A DNA stretch of 64,000 bases. It comes from Agapetus fuscipes. Taxonomy: Eukaryota > Arthropoda > Insecta > Trichoptera > Glossosomatidae. The notes beneath the pieces are model-generated. The model saw only the letters and a list, made by a program, of their open reading frames with translations. It was not told the DNA's origin and did not search any database. The position numbers and the translations under genes were made by a program. This document shows, piece by piece, positions 1-9,104 of this stretch. Where the stretch lies: NCBI GenBank assembly GCA_951799405.1, contig OX637337.1, positions 13,328,347 through 13,392,346 of the forward strand, in the 5' to 3' direction. Each line of letters begins with the position of its first letter. The stretch's first letter is position 1.

Positions 1-190
1 GTTACTGCAGCGGTTTTTTTTTTCAAGAGGAGAGGATCCAACTGGGGCGGAGTGCTGCAGGGAGTACTGCAGGAGCTGGGAGCCTTGAGGGTCGGTTTCC
101 TGGAGGTGACTGCTGCAGGGAGTGGAAGCCACTTTCTGAGGGTCACGTAGGCGTTTCCTGGACTGTCGGACGCAGAAGCAGATAAGATTT
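1..190 (+). other. Leader of Ty3/gypsy retrotransposon (5' LTR off-window)
   Basis: GC-richer stretch with repeated CTGCAGGGAG-type words directly before the gag-pol frame. It does not resemble the 3' LTR at 4318, and no tRNA primer-binding site was recognised. It is most likely untranslated leader, with the 5' LTR lying left of the window. The element could instead be 5'-truncated; that cannot be decided here. Confidence 0.5.
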
Positions 191-3100
191 TTGTTTTCTT
201 TCTTTCTGCCGTTTCAGACTATGGAGGGAACACGGAGGAGTCTAAGTCCTTTTTGCCATAGGACTGGAGATTGGGATGTCTTCAGACTTCGGCTCGACCA
301 AGTTCTCATTTTGTATGATGAGAAGTTTTTAACTGAAGAACGCAGAAGGGCTGTTCTATTATCGTCTCTCACCAAGGAGACTTTTCAGACGGTGTCTGAT
401 CTATGTTTTCCGAAAAAGATTTCGGAGGCAAAATTCGAGGAGTTGATTGATATTATTGGGGGTCATTGTGGGGTAAAAAAAAATATATTTGAGTATAGGG
501 AGTCATTTTATTCATGTAAACAGCTCGAAACCGAGTCAATTAAGGATTATATAGCTAGATTGAAAAAAATTGCGGTAGACTGTAAATTTGAGAATAGATT
601 GGAGGCAAATTTGAAGGATATATTTTTAATAGGTATCAGACAGAACAAAATAAAGCAGAGAATATTTTTAAAAGCAATGGAATTGAAATTATCTGAATGT
701 GTAGAATTAGCGAGAACAATGGAACATTTGTGTGGTCAAAACAATTCAGAAAGTATAAATTTAATGAGTTCGTGTAATTCGAGGGATTCCACAGAAACTC
801 GGAAGTCAAGGGATAGACAGCGAAATTCTGAAATCAAGCGAAATAATTCAAATGATAGTAAGAAATCTATTTTTAGACATGCAAGTATTTCAAGTGATAG
901 GAATAATAATTATAAATGCTTTAACTGTGGTAAATTCGGTCATAAACAAAATGCATGCAAGTTTTTAAATAAAAATAATAATAATATTAAATGCTTTAAA
1001 TGTAACAAATCTGGTCATTATGCAAATAAATGCAAGTTTCGAAGAATAAATACAATAATGGCCATTAATGAGATGGATGGTCCCATTTTTTTAAACGTAA
1101 AGGTAAATGATACAGATCTAAAAATGATTTTAGATACGGGTTCTGGGGTGACTATTATTCCTTGGCACATATTTAATGAACATTTTTCAAATATTAAGTT
1201 AGAACATTGTGATTTGAAATTATCAAGCTATGATGGTACTCAACTACAAGTAAAAGGTCGTAAGTACATGAGAGTAGAATATCAAGGAAGTAAAGAGTAC
1301 ATAGAAATAATTGTTGTATATAAAGGGTCGTCTTCTTTATTAGGTCGGAATTTTTTGAATACTTTTAAAATAAATTCATTCAATGTTAGCGATAATATTT
1401 ATTCAGTAGGAAATAATAATACGAATTATAATGCAGATTTTTTTTCTAGTATGAGAAAAAAATATCCAGCTGTTTTTGAGAGTAAAGCAGGTACTTTTAA
1501 AAATTTTGAAGCGGAGATAGAAGTTATAAAAGACTTTAAGGCAAAATTTGTTAACCCGAGGCCAATTCCTTTTAATTTGAGAATAAGGGTAGAAAAAGAA
1601 ATAGATCGCATGTTACAAGAAGGTATTATTGAGAAAGTAGAGACTAGTGAAATGGCAAGTCCAATAGTGATTGTGAAAAAAAAAAATGATGAAATCAGAA
1701 TATGTGCCGATTTTAAAAATACTTTGAATCCAATGTTAAAAAAAATAAAGTACCCGTTACCTAGAGTAGAAGATTTAATAAATAGAGTAAATGGAGCAAA
1801 ATTTTATGCAAAATTAGATTTGAGAAATGCTTTTTCTCAAATTAGGTTGTCGGAGGAGTCGAGAAATCTTTGTGTGATTTCGTCACCATTTGGGTTATTT
1901 AGGTACAAGGTACTTCCTTTTGGTCTCACGACGTCACCAGCGATATTTAGCAGAGCTTTATATTCGGCAATTCAAGGGTTGGATGCGATAGCATTTATGG
2001 ATGATTTGTTAATTTATGGGAATACATTGCAAGAATTGGAGAAGGCAACGGAAGAGGTAATTAAGCGTTTAGAACGTAGTGGATTTAGTGTTAATTTACA
2101 AAAATGTGAATTTGGGTTGACAGAAGTTGAATATTTGGGATTTCAAATATCGAGGGATGGTGTGAAACCACTTCAACATAAAGTTGAAGCTATAAAAAAC
2201 TTGAAAACTCCAAGTGACATATCGGAGGTACGCTCTTTTTTAGGTGCAATAAATTATTATAGAATTTTTATAAGAGATTTAGCTAGCGTTTTGCAGCCGT
2301 TGTACAAACTATTAGAAAAAGGAGCAAAATTTAGCTGGACAAAAGAATGTCAATTAGCTTTCGATAAAGTAAAAGCTATTTTAGTCTCCGATAGGATTCT
2401 GGTACATTATAATCCAGAGTTACCGGTGAAGGTAATTACTGACGCAAGTGACCAAGGTCTATCGGCGATAATTTGTCATCAATACGAGAACGGATTAGAA
2501 AGACCAATTGCGTATGCGAGTAGAACTTTGTCGAATACAGAGAAAAAATATTCTATTTTAGATAAAGAGGCATGTGCTATTATATTCGCATTAAAAAAGT
2601 TTTTTCAATATATTTATGGGAGGCAGTTTATTCTAGTTTGCGACAACAAGCCATTGGTTCACATTTTGGGTGAACATAAAAACATACCTATACTGGCAGC
2701 TAATAGATTACAAAGATATGCATTAATTTTGCAAGGATTTGATTATACTATTGAATATGTTCCGTCAAAGGATAATAAAGCAGATTTTTTGTCGAGGTTA
2801 CCAATGAGTAGTACGGATAATGAGGGGGAAGATAATATTGAGATCATAAATGAGATAAACATTGAGGATGTTGAAGGAGAATTTTTAAACTGTATTGCAG
2901 TAGAAACAAATTTAAATGTAGAATGCATCAAGAAAGCATCTCGTAATGACAAGGTCATTTGTGAGATAAAGGAGTATTTAAAAACAGGGTGGCCAAATAA
3001 ATCCAAAATGACAAATGGATTGGTAAAATGGTGGTTTTTAAGAGAAAAGTTAAGCGAATCAAATGATTGTTTATTTTATGAAAACAGATTGGTAATACCA

Positions 3101-4207
3101 TTGGCATTAAGGGAAGATATTTTGAAGTTTATTCACAAATCTCACATGGGAATTGTAAAAACGAAAACTTTGGCTAGAAATTATTTTTTTTGGTTAGGGA
3201 TGAATACAGAAATTGAGAAAACAGTGAGAGAATGTACACAATGTGCAAGAAATATGGGATCTCCAGATAAAGTCGAGTTGAAAAGTTGGCCGGTAGAACA
3301 ACATATTTGGAAAAGGATACATTTAGATTTTTTCGGGCCGCTAGCAGGAAAATATTTTTTAGTCGTAGTAGACGCAGCATCAAATTGGATAGATGCTGTA
3401 AAAGTTGATAAAATTGATGCAAGGCATACAATTAGAGAGTTGAAGAGAATATTTTCAGTGTTAGGTATTCCAAGTTGCATTGTAACGGATAATGGTACGG
3501 CATTTACATCAGTAGATTTTCAAAGGTTTTGCAAAAATTTAAATATTAAGCATTTAACTTCAGCAGTAAATCACCCAGCGTCAAACGGTTTGGCGGAGAA
3601 TACGGTAAAAACAACAAAAAGTTTTTTAAAAAAAATTATGAAAAATGGTATGTTTCCTAACGATTATGAAGATAAGCTTTTGGAATTTTTAGTAGATCAT
3701 AGAAATGCACCATCATTAGCAACAGGGATGGAGCCGAGCGTGCTTATGATAGGTAGAAAAATAAGATCCATTTTTGATACAGTAGTGCCTGGGGAGAAAT
3801 CATTTAAAAAGACGGGGAGAAAGGTATGTGTTTTTAAAAAGAGAAATCAGGAAAATCAACAAAGGAATTACAGGGGAAGAAAGATTAAAGGACTATTCAG
3901 AATTGGACAAAAGGTAATGACTAAGGATTTCAGAAATGTAGGGAAGTGGGTTCCATGCATTATATTTAAAACATTGGGAAACAGGATTTACTTGGTAAAA
4001 GCTGGAAATCAGATTTGGAAAAGACATCATGATCAGATTTCCGGAAGAAAGGTGTCTTGGGAGGATGAGTCTGACAATGACCTGGGGTTGGGTCAGCTGT
4101 TGGATGAGGCAGGACAGATCTCTAATGACTCGGGTGTTTCCAGGTTCCAACCATGGTCGGAGCGCCTGCGTCCGAGGGGGGAGAACCGCCTGCGGTACCC
4201 AAGATGA
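191..4207 (+). CDS. Ty3/gypsy gag-pol polyprotein, uninterrupted
   Basis: A single open frame of 1338 codons fuses Gag and Pol without a frameshift. Visible in order: two CCHC zinc knuckles of nucleocapsid type starting at residues 243 and 268; an aspartic protease with DTG at 315-317; reverse transcriptase with FMDD at 602-605; RNase H with TDAS, first Asp 751; an integrase HHCC zinc domain (His 982/985, Cys 1015/1018); and an integrase core with Asp1046, Asp1100 and Glu1136, which is the canonical D,D-35-E spacing. These are the catalytic residues expected of a working element. No env frame follows, so this looks like an intracellular retrotransposon. The true start may be the second Met (nt 221), because residues 1-10 are hydrophobic and unlike Gag. 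It sits left of the last SMG5 exon found, on the opposite strand, so it may lie in an SMG5 intron. Confidence 0.95.
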   Translation: MFSFFLPFQTMEGTRRSLSPFCHRTGDWDVFRLRLDQVLILYDEKFLTEERRRAVLLSSLTKETFQTVSDLCFPKKISEAKFEELIDIIGGHCGVKKNIFEYRESFYSCKQLETESIKDYIARLKKIAVDCKFENRLEANLKDIFLIGIRQNKIKQRIFLKAMELKLSECVELARTMEHLCGQNNSESINLMSSCNSRDSTETRKSRDRQRNSEIKRNNSNDSKKSIFRHASISSDRNNNYKCFNCGKFGHKQNACKFLNKNNNNIKCFKCNKSGHYANKCKFRRINTIMAINEMDGPIFLNVKVNDTDLKMILDTGSGVTIIPWHIFNEHFSNIKLEHCDLKLSSYDGTQLQVKGRKYMRVEYQGSKEYIEIIVVYKGSSSLLGRNFLNTFKINSFNVSDNIYSVGNNNTNYNADFFSSMRKKYPAVFESKAGTFKNFEAEIEVIKDFKAKFVNPRPIPFNLRIRVEKEIDRMLQEGIIEKVETSEMASPIVIVKKKNDEIRICADFKNTLNPMLKKIKYPLPRVEDLINRVNGAKFYAKLDLRNAFSQIRLSEESRNLCVISSPFGLFRYKVLPFGLTTSPAIFSRALYSAIQGLDAIAFMDDLLIYGNTLQELEKATEEVIKRLERSGFSVNLQKCEFGLTEVEYLGFQISRDGVKPLQHKVEAIKNLKTPSDISEVRSFLGAINYYRIFIRDLASVLQPLYKLLEKGAKFSWTKECQLAFDKVKAILVSDRILVHYNPELPVKVITDASDQGLSAIICHQYENGLERPIAYASRTLSNTEKKYSILDKEACAIIFALKKFFQYIYGRQFILVCDNKPLVHILGEHKNIPILAANRLQRYALILQGFDYTIEYVPSKDNKADFLSRLPMSSTDNEGEDNIEIINEINIEDVEGEFLNCIAVETNLNVECIKKASRNDKVICEIKEYLKTGWPNKSKMTNGLVKWWFLREKLSESNDCLFYENRLVIPLALREDILKFIHKSHMGIVKTKTLARNYFFWLGMNTEIEKTVRECTQCARNMGSPDKVELKSWPVEQHIWKRIHLDFFGPLAGKYFLVVVDAASNWIDAVKVDKIDARHTIRELKRIFSVLGIPSCIVTDNGTAFTSVDFQRFCKNLNIKHLTSAVNHPASNGLAENTVKTTKSFLKKIMKNGMFPNDYEDKLLEFLVDHRNAPSLATGMEPSVLMIGRKIRSIFDTVVPGEKSFKKTGRKVCVFKKRNQENQQRNYRGRKIKGLFRIGQKVMTKDFRNVGKWVPCIIFKTLGNRIYLVKAGNQIWKRHHDQISGRKVSWEDESDNDLGLGQLLDEAGQISNDSGVSRFQPWSERLRPRGENRLRYPR

Positions 4208-4307
4208 AAGAAGATGAAATTGTATAAGATATAATTTTTATTGATATAATATGTTATAATGATAAGTATGATAAGTATGATATAATGTAATGTAGATTCG
4301 TCATTTA

Positions 4308-4525
4308 GTGAGGGAGGTGTAATGTATAATTATGATATGATTATTTAGAGTAGGTAATATCATATATAAGGTAATGTATTATTGTAATATAATATTATTA
4401 GAGATTATTATTGCTTCACTGAGCAGTCTGGTTTTGTCTCTCGCCTTGTAAACACTGAAATGGAATAATACATCACATTGAAACCAAGACTCATCTGTTC
4501 GTCTGATTGATATCCCCCATCCACA
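4308..4525 (+). mobile_element. Polypurine tract and 3' LTR of the Ty3/gypsy element
   Basis: A purine run AGTGAGGGAGG (4307-4317) is immediately followed by TGTAATG at 4318, the usual PPT/LTR junction of this superfamily. The LTR is AT-rich. Its right edge is uncertain, because it abuts a non-LTR fragment somewhere between about 4500 and 4545. The matching 5' LTR is not in the window, so LTR identity and insertion age cannot be judged. Confidence 0.6.
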
Positions 4526-4529
4526 ATAA

Positions 4530-5013
4530 ACATCCCCAAAATACATCACAGAAATCTACCTATTTTGCGCTTGGACAGTCATTGATGCAGTATGGAATGG
4601 TCGGATGGGGCGGCACATTTAAAACAACACTCGAGCCTCTTAGGGTGGTGCAGAGAATGGTTATCAAAATAATGTTAAAGAAGCCTTTCGACTATTCCAC
4701 ATTGCAATTATATCATGACTTTCCGGTGCTAACAATTGACCAATTGTATAAGAGAGCGGCTCTCTACCAAGTTCATAAGGATTACTTTATCCACGGATAT
4801 AATCCGGGGGATATTGTAATCCCGAGTGGTAGATCGCGTAGAGAGTCGCTTCTAATCAAAGTTCCTAGAAAGAATACAGCAACCGGCCAACATCACTACG
4901 ATTATTTGGGTGTAAGGTGGTACAATGCACTTTTTTCCAGGTATAAGCATGATAAGCACGCAGATCCTAAGGCCATTAAGTACATGATCAGCAAATATTT
5001 GAAAGAGGTGTAA
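4530..5013 (+). pseudogene. Non-LTR retrotransposon ORF2 C-terminal remnant
   Basis: The open frame ending at 5013 encodes a stretch with QSLMQYGMVGWGG, followed by RVVQRMVIKIM and LGVRWYNALF. This pattern is the region downstream of reverse transcriptase in jockey/CR1-type elements. The catalytic part is absent, so this is a 5'-truncated copy, as is normal for LINEs. The first residues of the frame (from 4507) probably belong to the neighbouring LTR or junction rather than the element. Confidence 0.75.
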
Positions 5014-5455
5014 ATAGTTGAGTGTTTATATTTAATTGGTTTTTTGTATATTATTCTTATCATTATTATTTTTGTTATTTTTTTCATATATCTACATATG
5101 TGTATATATGTATAATTCCTATTTCTGTATTTTCTATTTAAACATGTTACCTCTTTATGTTATTTTATTTTTTGTCTTTCTGTTTTTGCTGAGTAAATGA
5201 CTAAATGGTGTATATATTATTTTTGTTTTTTATGATTTTTATCTATTAAGTGATTAATTTTAAGTTAAGATAAGTTGGAATCCTCCCCAAAACACAAGCT
5301 ATGCTTACTTTGGGGAGTATTTATTGTAATTAGATTTTTAAAATTTATTTTTATTGTAATACTTTGTACATATTGATAAAAACAATAAAGACCTTATGAA
5401 TTATGAATTATGAATTAATTATGAATTATGAATTAATTATGAATTATGAATTATA
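5014..5455 (+). mobile_element. 3' UTR and (GAATTAT)n tail of the non-LTR remnant
   Basis: AT-rich 3' UTR with an AATAAA-like signal near 5385, ending in tandem GAATTAT/GAATTAATTAT units from about 5394 to 5450. Several non-LTR clades end in such short tandem tails instead of poly-A. This marks the 3' boundary of the fragment. Confidence 0.65.
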
Positions 5456-5614
5456 TTTTAAATACCAACAAACAAAAATGAATGCTTTGACTTTATTGGT
5501 AGATGGTTCTACCCAATAGCAGTACTTCATGCGATTTTCGATCTTATTGCTGTGTAAAAACTAAAGAAAAATGAAAAAAATCGCGTATAGTACTATGAGC
5601 GCGGATCCGCGTTC

Positions 5615-6190
5615 CGGCGCCTGAGGGGTTAAAGTCAGTTACTGTCGACAGTAAACTGACTTCAATATTGCCGCTTGATATTTTTCGGCTTCAGTCCGCT
5701 CTCCCCCCTTACCAGCGCAACCGCAACTGTCGCCGCTGTATGGTGACCACGCTGTGTCACACTGCATCACAAAATAATGCGAAACCTGAGCGACTCGTCA
5801 AAGTTTTTTGGCGTCATTCTCAAAGACAATTTGTATTCCCTAGGATCTTCAATTCTCAACTGGGTTAACAACAGAGCAGAATCTCTAATTTTATCTCTGT
5901 CATCTATCCATTTTTTTAACCAAATTAGTTTCTGTTTCTCTTCTTTCAACATACCAGTTAGTTCTTGCATCATCACAAATGTAAATTTTATCAAGAAAGT
6001 TTGATTTTTTACTGTTTTTGAGAATTCATTTCTCCGCACTGACTTTACAAACGTGAGGGCACCCAGCACCTTAAGAAATATCCTCGACTACTGACTCCGT
6101 GTAAATACACAGTTTTCGAGTCAGTTTTCGGCGTCAGTTTTCGGCGTCAGTACAGACGACAACTACTGACCCTGTCTAAATCAGCCTTTA
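5615..6190 (-). mobile_element. PIF/Harbinger relic with imperfect terminal inverted repeats
   Basis: Sequence at 5634-5660 is matched in inverted orientation at 6146-6170, both beginning GTCAGT. Each is itself a near-palindrome around the GTCGAC/GTCGTC core. Between them lies only an N-terminal transposase fragment. The outer ends share a GGC..CTGA word, and TTA trinucleotides flank, as expected for PIF/Harbinger target duplications, but exact edges are uncertain. At about 0.55 kb the copy is internally deleted and non-autonomous. Confidence 0.6.
5767..6069 (-). pseudogene. Harbinger-type transposase N-terminal fragment
   Basis: The 100-residue frame contains LTQLRIEDPREYKLSLRMTP followed by FDESL. 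This is the conserved N-terminal block of HARBI1/ALP1-like nucleases, which normally reads L..EDP..Y...LRM....F..LL. The DDE catalytic core that should follow is missing. Upstream residues are lysine-rich and linker-like. It lies between the inverted repeats described for the element. Confidence 0.7.
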
Positions 6191-6520
6191 TTAAAGATAA
6201 GTTCTTTCATCATCCTAGAAAATTTTCAAATTAATTGTAGGAAGTGAATCCGTCAAATAACCCATAACTTCAGTTAACATAATATATTAGTTTAAGAAAT
6301 GTTCTTAGAATATTGAATGAATAAATTGATTCACATTTTAAATTCTTAGAAAAGAATTACAGTTGTAGCCTCTCCAGAGGAAGGTGAAGTAGGTGCTGAA
6401 CCGAGCAATATAATTTACCAGGTAAATGGTTAACCCTCTCGCTACAAATTTGGTCCAGTCATACACACAATAAAACATTTTTCAGTTTTTTTTAATACAA
6501 TAATAATTACGTCACCAAAA
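6191..6520. other. AT-rich stretch without recognisable feature
   Basis: No convincing coding frame, RNA gene or repeat from the other families was seen. It probably belongs to an SMG5 intron. Confidence 0.4.
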
Positions 6521-6524
6521 GGTT

Positions 6525-6706
6525 TCACTTGAAACTTTTGAATTTCTGAGAATTGATTTCTGTCATCTGAGCACTATCATAAATTAGAGAAGATCCACAC
6601 ACACTGTCTTGAGACTTGAACAAGAAAGGTTGTGTGCGCAGATTTGGAAAGGGAAGTAAATGATGGCAGCTTATTTCAAAGTTGTAGTCAAAGAGTAAGA
6701 AATTTT
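6525..6706 (-). CDS. Uncharacterised frame, possible terminal exon
   Basis: On the minus strand a 60-codon frame running to a TGA at 6525-6527 has mixed, coding-like codons (for example LPFPNLRTQPFLFKSQDSV). It matches no family I recognise. If an AG at 6707-6708 served as acceptor, it would join SMG5 exon 3 (6865-7120) in frame, replacing the rest of the PIN domain by an unrelated tail. The acceptor has no good pyrimidine tract and the peptide does not resemble SMG5. It could be an alternative 3' end, a relic, or chance. Confidence 0.22.
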
Positions 6707-6864
6707 CTGTCTTGAATTCACATTCCTTAATCTCATATTGCGAATAGTTAATTAGAATACAAATAACCAAAGCTAGTAAAAAATGTGTTATTTGCATCTG
6801 TTGAATATCATTCCAAGAAAAACAAATTAAAAAAATGATTTCTGTGAGCACAGAGTAATCTCAC

Positions 6865-7120
6865 CGACGCTGGGCACGAGCACGATGACCTTCTCGGTGG
6901 CGGCGACCTGCCTGACCCTGGGCATGTGCTTGCACAGCGCGGGGGCGTCCACCACGGCGTAGGCGGGCAGACGGGGAGGCCGCGCTCGGCCCCGCTCCCT
7001 GCGCAGCGCCTGCTCCAGCTGCCGCACCTGCTCGCCCAGCCACAGCCGGCCCAGGCTCTGGATCAGCGCGGGGGATCCCCCGGGGCTGCTGAGGGGCGCA
7101 GGGGGTTTGCCAGACCTCTT
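6865..7120 (-). CDS. SMG5: SMG5 exon 3: linker and start of the PIN domain
   Basis: The exon is bounded by a TTCCAG acceptor (just right of 7120) and a GTGAGA donor (6859-6864). It has 85 codons plus one base and continues in phase 0 from the exon ending at 16025. The protein runs from a basic/proline linker, through an amphipathic stretch (GRLWLGEQVRQLEQALRRE), into AYAVVDAPALCKHMPRVRQV and then VIVLVPSV. The last two are the first strand and helix of the SMG5 PIN domain; human SMG5 has VPDTQALC.HLP.IRQL here. SMG5's PIN is regarded as catalytically inactive in vertebrates. The exon is strikingly GC-rich compared with its surroundings. The rest of the PIN domain was not found down to position 1. 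Confidence 0.88.
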
Positions 7121-7244
7121 CTGGAAAATAAATATATGGACATGTCTTAATACAAAATTCATACAGTGCTATTCACAAAAAATAAATTGCACAGAATCTG
7201 CACATGACTTTCTTGCTTAAATTAACCCACTGTAAGACGTATGT

Positions 7245-8204
7245 AGGGTAAGGTGGTGCAAGAGTGCGCTGTGTACAAGAGTGCGCAGTGCGATTATCCA
7301 AGCACTTTGAAATGTTTAAATCTACCTGAAGTTTGCAAATGTTTGCGGAAGTGTCAAGACATGTTAAACAAGCAAAAAAAATGGGAAATGTATTATAATT
7401 TAAAAGATTTGACGAAAAGAGTGATTTTTACTCGTTTTTGACCATGTGATCTAATATTTCTCGTATTTGAAAACAGGATTACTATAAATAGTATAAAGGT
7501 AATATATTTGATTATATTTATTTCAATTCGGTATCTATCGTGATACATGTAGTCCGAGTATTTTAAACATTTATTAAAAGGAATGGCAGGAGGACATGTT
7601 AAAATGTATATTGTCAGGATTGTGCAAGAGTGCGCAATGCCAAAATGTACAAGAGTGTGCACTCTTATAATAAAAAAAGTAAAATTTTAAGCAGTTCACC
7701 CCATAAAAGAAACTTCAAAATGATGCTGTGAAGAAAAATCAAAATCTTAAGATTGTGGAAAAAAATGTACCGAAGAAAAAAATCTGGGCTTGTCCGGGCT
7801 GCGCAGAAATTTATAAAAAATCTATCTTAGAAGATTGCATTCAGTGTTTCTCCTGCAAAAACTGGTGCCTTGAGAAGTGCACAGATTACATAGGCCTAAA
7901 CACTACAAGTGTGACGTTTGTGAGTAGTCCGCACTCTTGTCCTCCATGACCACTCTTGTACACCTGTGTACACTCTTGTCCGCAAGAGTGTGCAAGAGTG
8001 CGCGTTTGACTAAACATTCTTTTTTTCAAATAGTTTCTTAAATGGTACGTATATGTCTGCTTCTATAATTTTTATTTTACATAAGCCGAATAAAGATAAT
8101 TTACATAAGCTGAAGAAATATAGTAAAAAGTAATTTCTAAGATGCTTTTATTTATTCCTAGAAAATAAAACGTAAAAAGTGTGCACTCTTGCACCACCTT
8201 ACCC
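7245..8204 (+). mobile_element. Non-autonomous pogo/Tc1-like DNA transposon
   Basis: Perfect 22-bp terminal inverted repeats begin GGGTAAGGTGGTGCAAGAGT at 7245 and end at 8204, flanked by TA (7243-7244 and 8205-8206). The homologous repeat at about 31110 has the uninterrupted site with a single TA, which proves insertion. The word CAAGAGTGCGC and its complement recur at least six times inside (7258, 7273, 7623, 7649, 7970 and 7990 areas), suggesting subterminal protein-binding repeats. At 960 bp it keeps only a fragment of coding sequence. Confidence 0.85.
7728..7949 (+). pseudogene. Transposase C-terminal zinc-finger remnant inside the pogo-like element
   Basis: A 73-residue frame contains WACPGC, then CIQCFSCKNWCLEKC. 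This spacing of Cys pairs around a Trp resembles the PHD-like finger found at the C terminus of pogo/Tigger-type transposases. No DDE residues or HTH domain remain. The position between the TIRs and the TA target site fit that family. It could also be a captured host zinc finger. Confidence 0.5.
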
Positions 8205-8364
8205 TAAAGCTAGAATCATCTACTTACAAGCTAATGCCGTTTCAATGAAAATATAATATGCGTATATCAATAATAAATCACTTTTATTCCACCACGGTGT
8301 GTACCTGCATACTCGTACAATAAGGAAATAGCCATATAAATACTTAAATGAATATCAATATTTG

Positions 8365-8445
8365 AATGATTTATTTGGTGAGCGCCGTTTTGTGTGAATT
8401 ACACCTAAAGAGCCCTCTGCGAGGTTGGTCTTCTCTGGAAAAGAG
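8365..8445 (-). repeat. CR1/L2-like 3' UTR fragment
   Basis: Reversed, this matches the 3' UTR of the element ending near 15515: an AGAGGGC block, then AGGTGT, then CACACAAAACGGCGCTC. It is part of the larger repeat shared with 31055 onward. Confidence 0.6.
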
Positions 8446-8456
8446 CCAAAAAGATC

Positions 8457-8670
8457 CTTGACTTATATTTTGGTATAAAGCTACCACCCACAGTGTAAAA
8501 AATAATTCACTTTGTCAATTTCACCCCTGTTTCAAAGATGGTCGGCAAGAGTTGCAGGTTTTATGTTCATTTGAGATTTGGTTTTAATTTGTAAGTACAT
8601 ATTCAGCATTTGTAAACGTGAACTTACACGTGTCTGTTTGTGAGCATGCACTTGATATGATTATAGATGG
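8457..8670 (+). repeat. Rep-A copy (diverged)
   Basis: Begins CTTGACTTATATTTTGGT and shows the family core: a CCACCCA block, CAATTTCACCCCTGTTTCA, and GGCAAGAGTTGCAGG. It has the same flanks as the copy at 31378, so it was already present in the ancestral larger repeat. Confidence 0.75.
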
Positions 8671-8849
8671 TCATTGAACCCTTTTGTATACAAACTAGGA
8701 CTTTGTATGGTGGGTAAACTTTTTAGTTATATTTTGAAAAAGTAACGACTGATTGTTATTGGTAATTATAAAATTAAGAATCGCTGCCTTTTCTACAATT
8801 TTAACCCTTTGACTACCAAGAAAATAACAAATACATTTTGCATAGACAT

Positions 8850-9090
8850 TCCTTGACTTATAGGTTGGTATGAGGTTGACCACCCATACTGTAAAAAATG
8901 GTTCACTTTGCCAATGTCACCCCTGTTTCAGGGAATGTCGGCAAGAGTTGCAGGGCTTATGTTCATTTGAGGTTTGGATTTTATTTGTAAGTACACAATC
9001 AGCATTTGTAAGCGCGAACTACACGTGTTTGTTTGTGGGCATACATCTGAGAGCTTTGAATGAATATATCCTTGCAACTTAGATTATAGA
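8850..9090 (+). repeat. Rep-A copy, full length and young
   Basis: About 237 bp from ATTCCTTGACTTATAGG to AACTTAGATTA. It is nearly identical to the copy at 60070-60308, down to the same chance 70-codon frame. The paralogous locus at about 31820 lacks it, so both edges are defined by an empty site. It contains the short hairpin CCCTGTTTCAGGG typical of the family. Confidence 0.85.
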
Positions 9091-9104
9091 TTATTATAGA
9101 TAGA

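Noticed and set aside
8870..9082. A 70-codon frame identical to one at 60091-60303
   Set aside because: The identity comes from two young copies of the non-coding Rep-A repeat; other copies break the frame.
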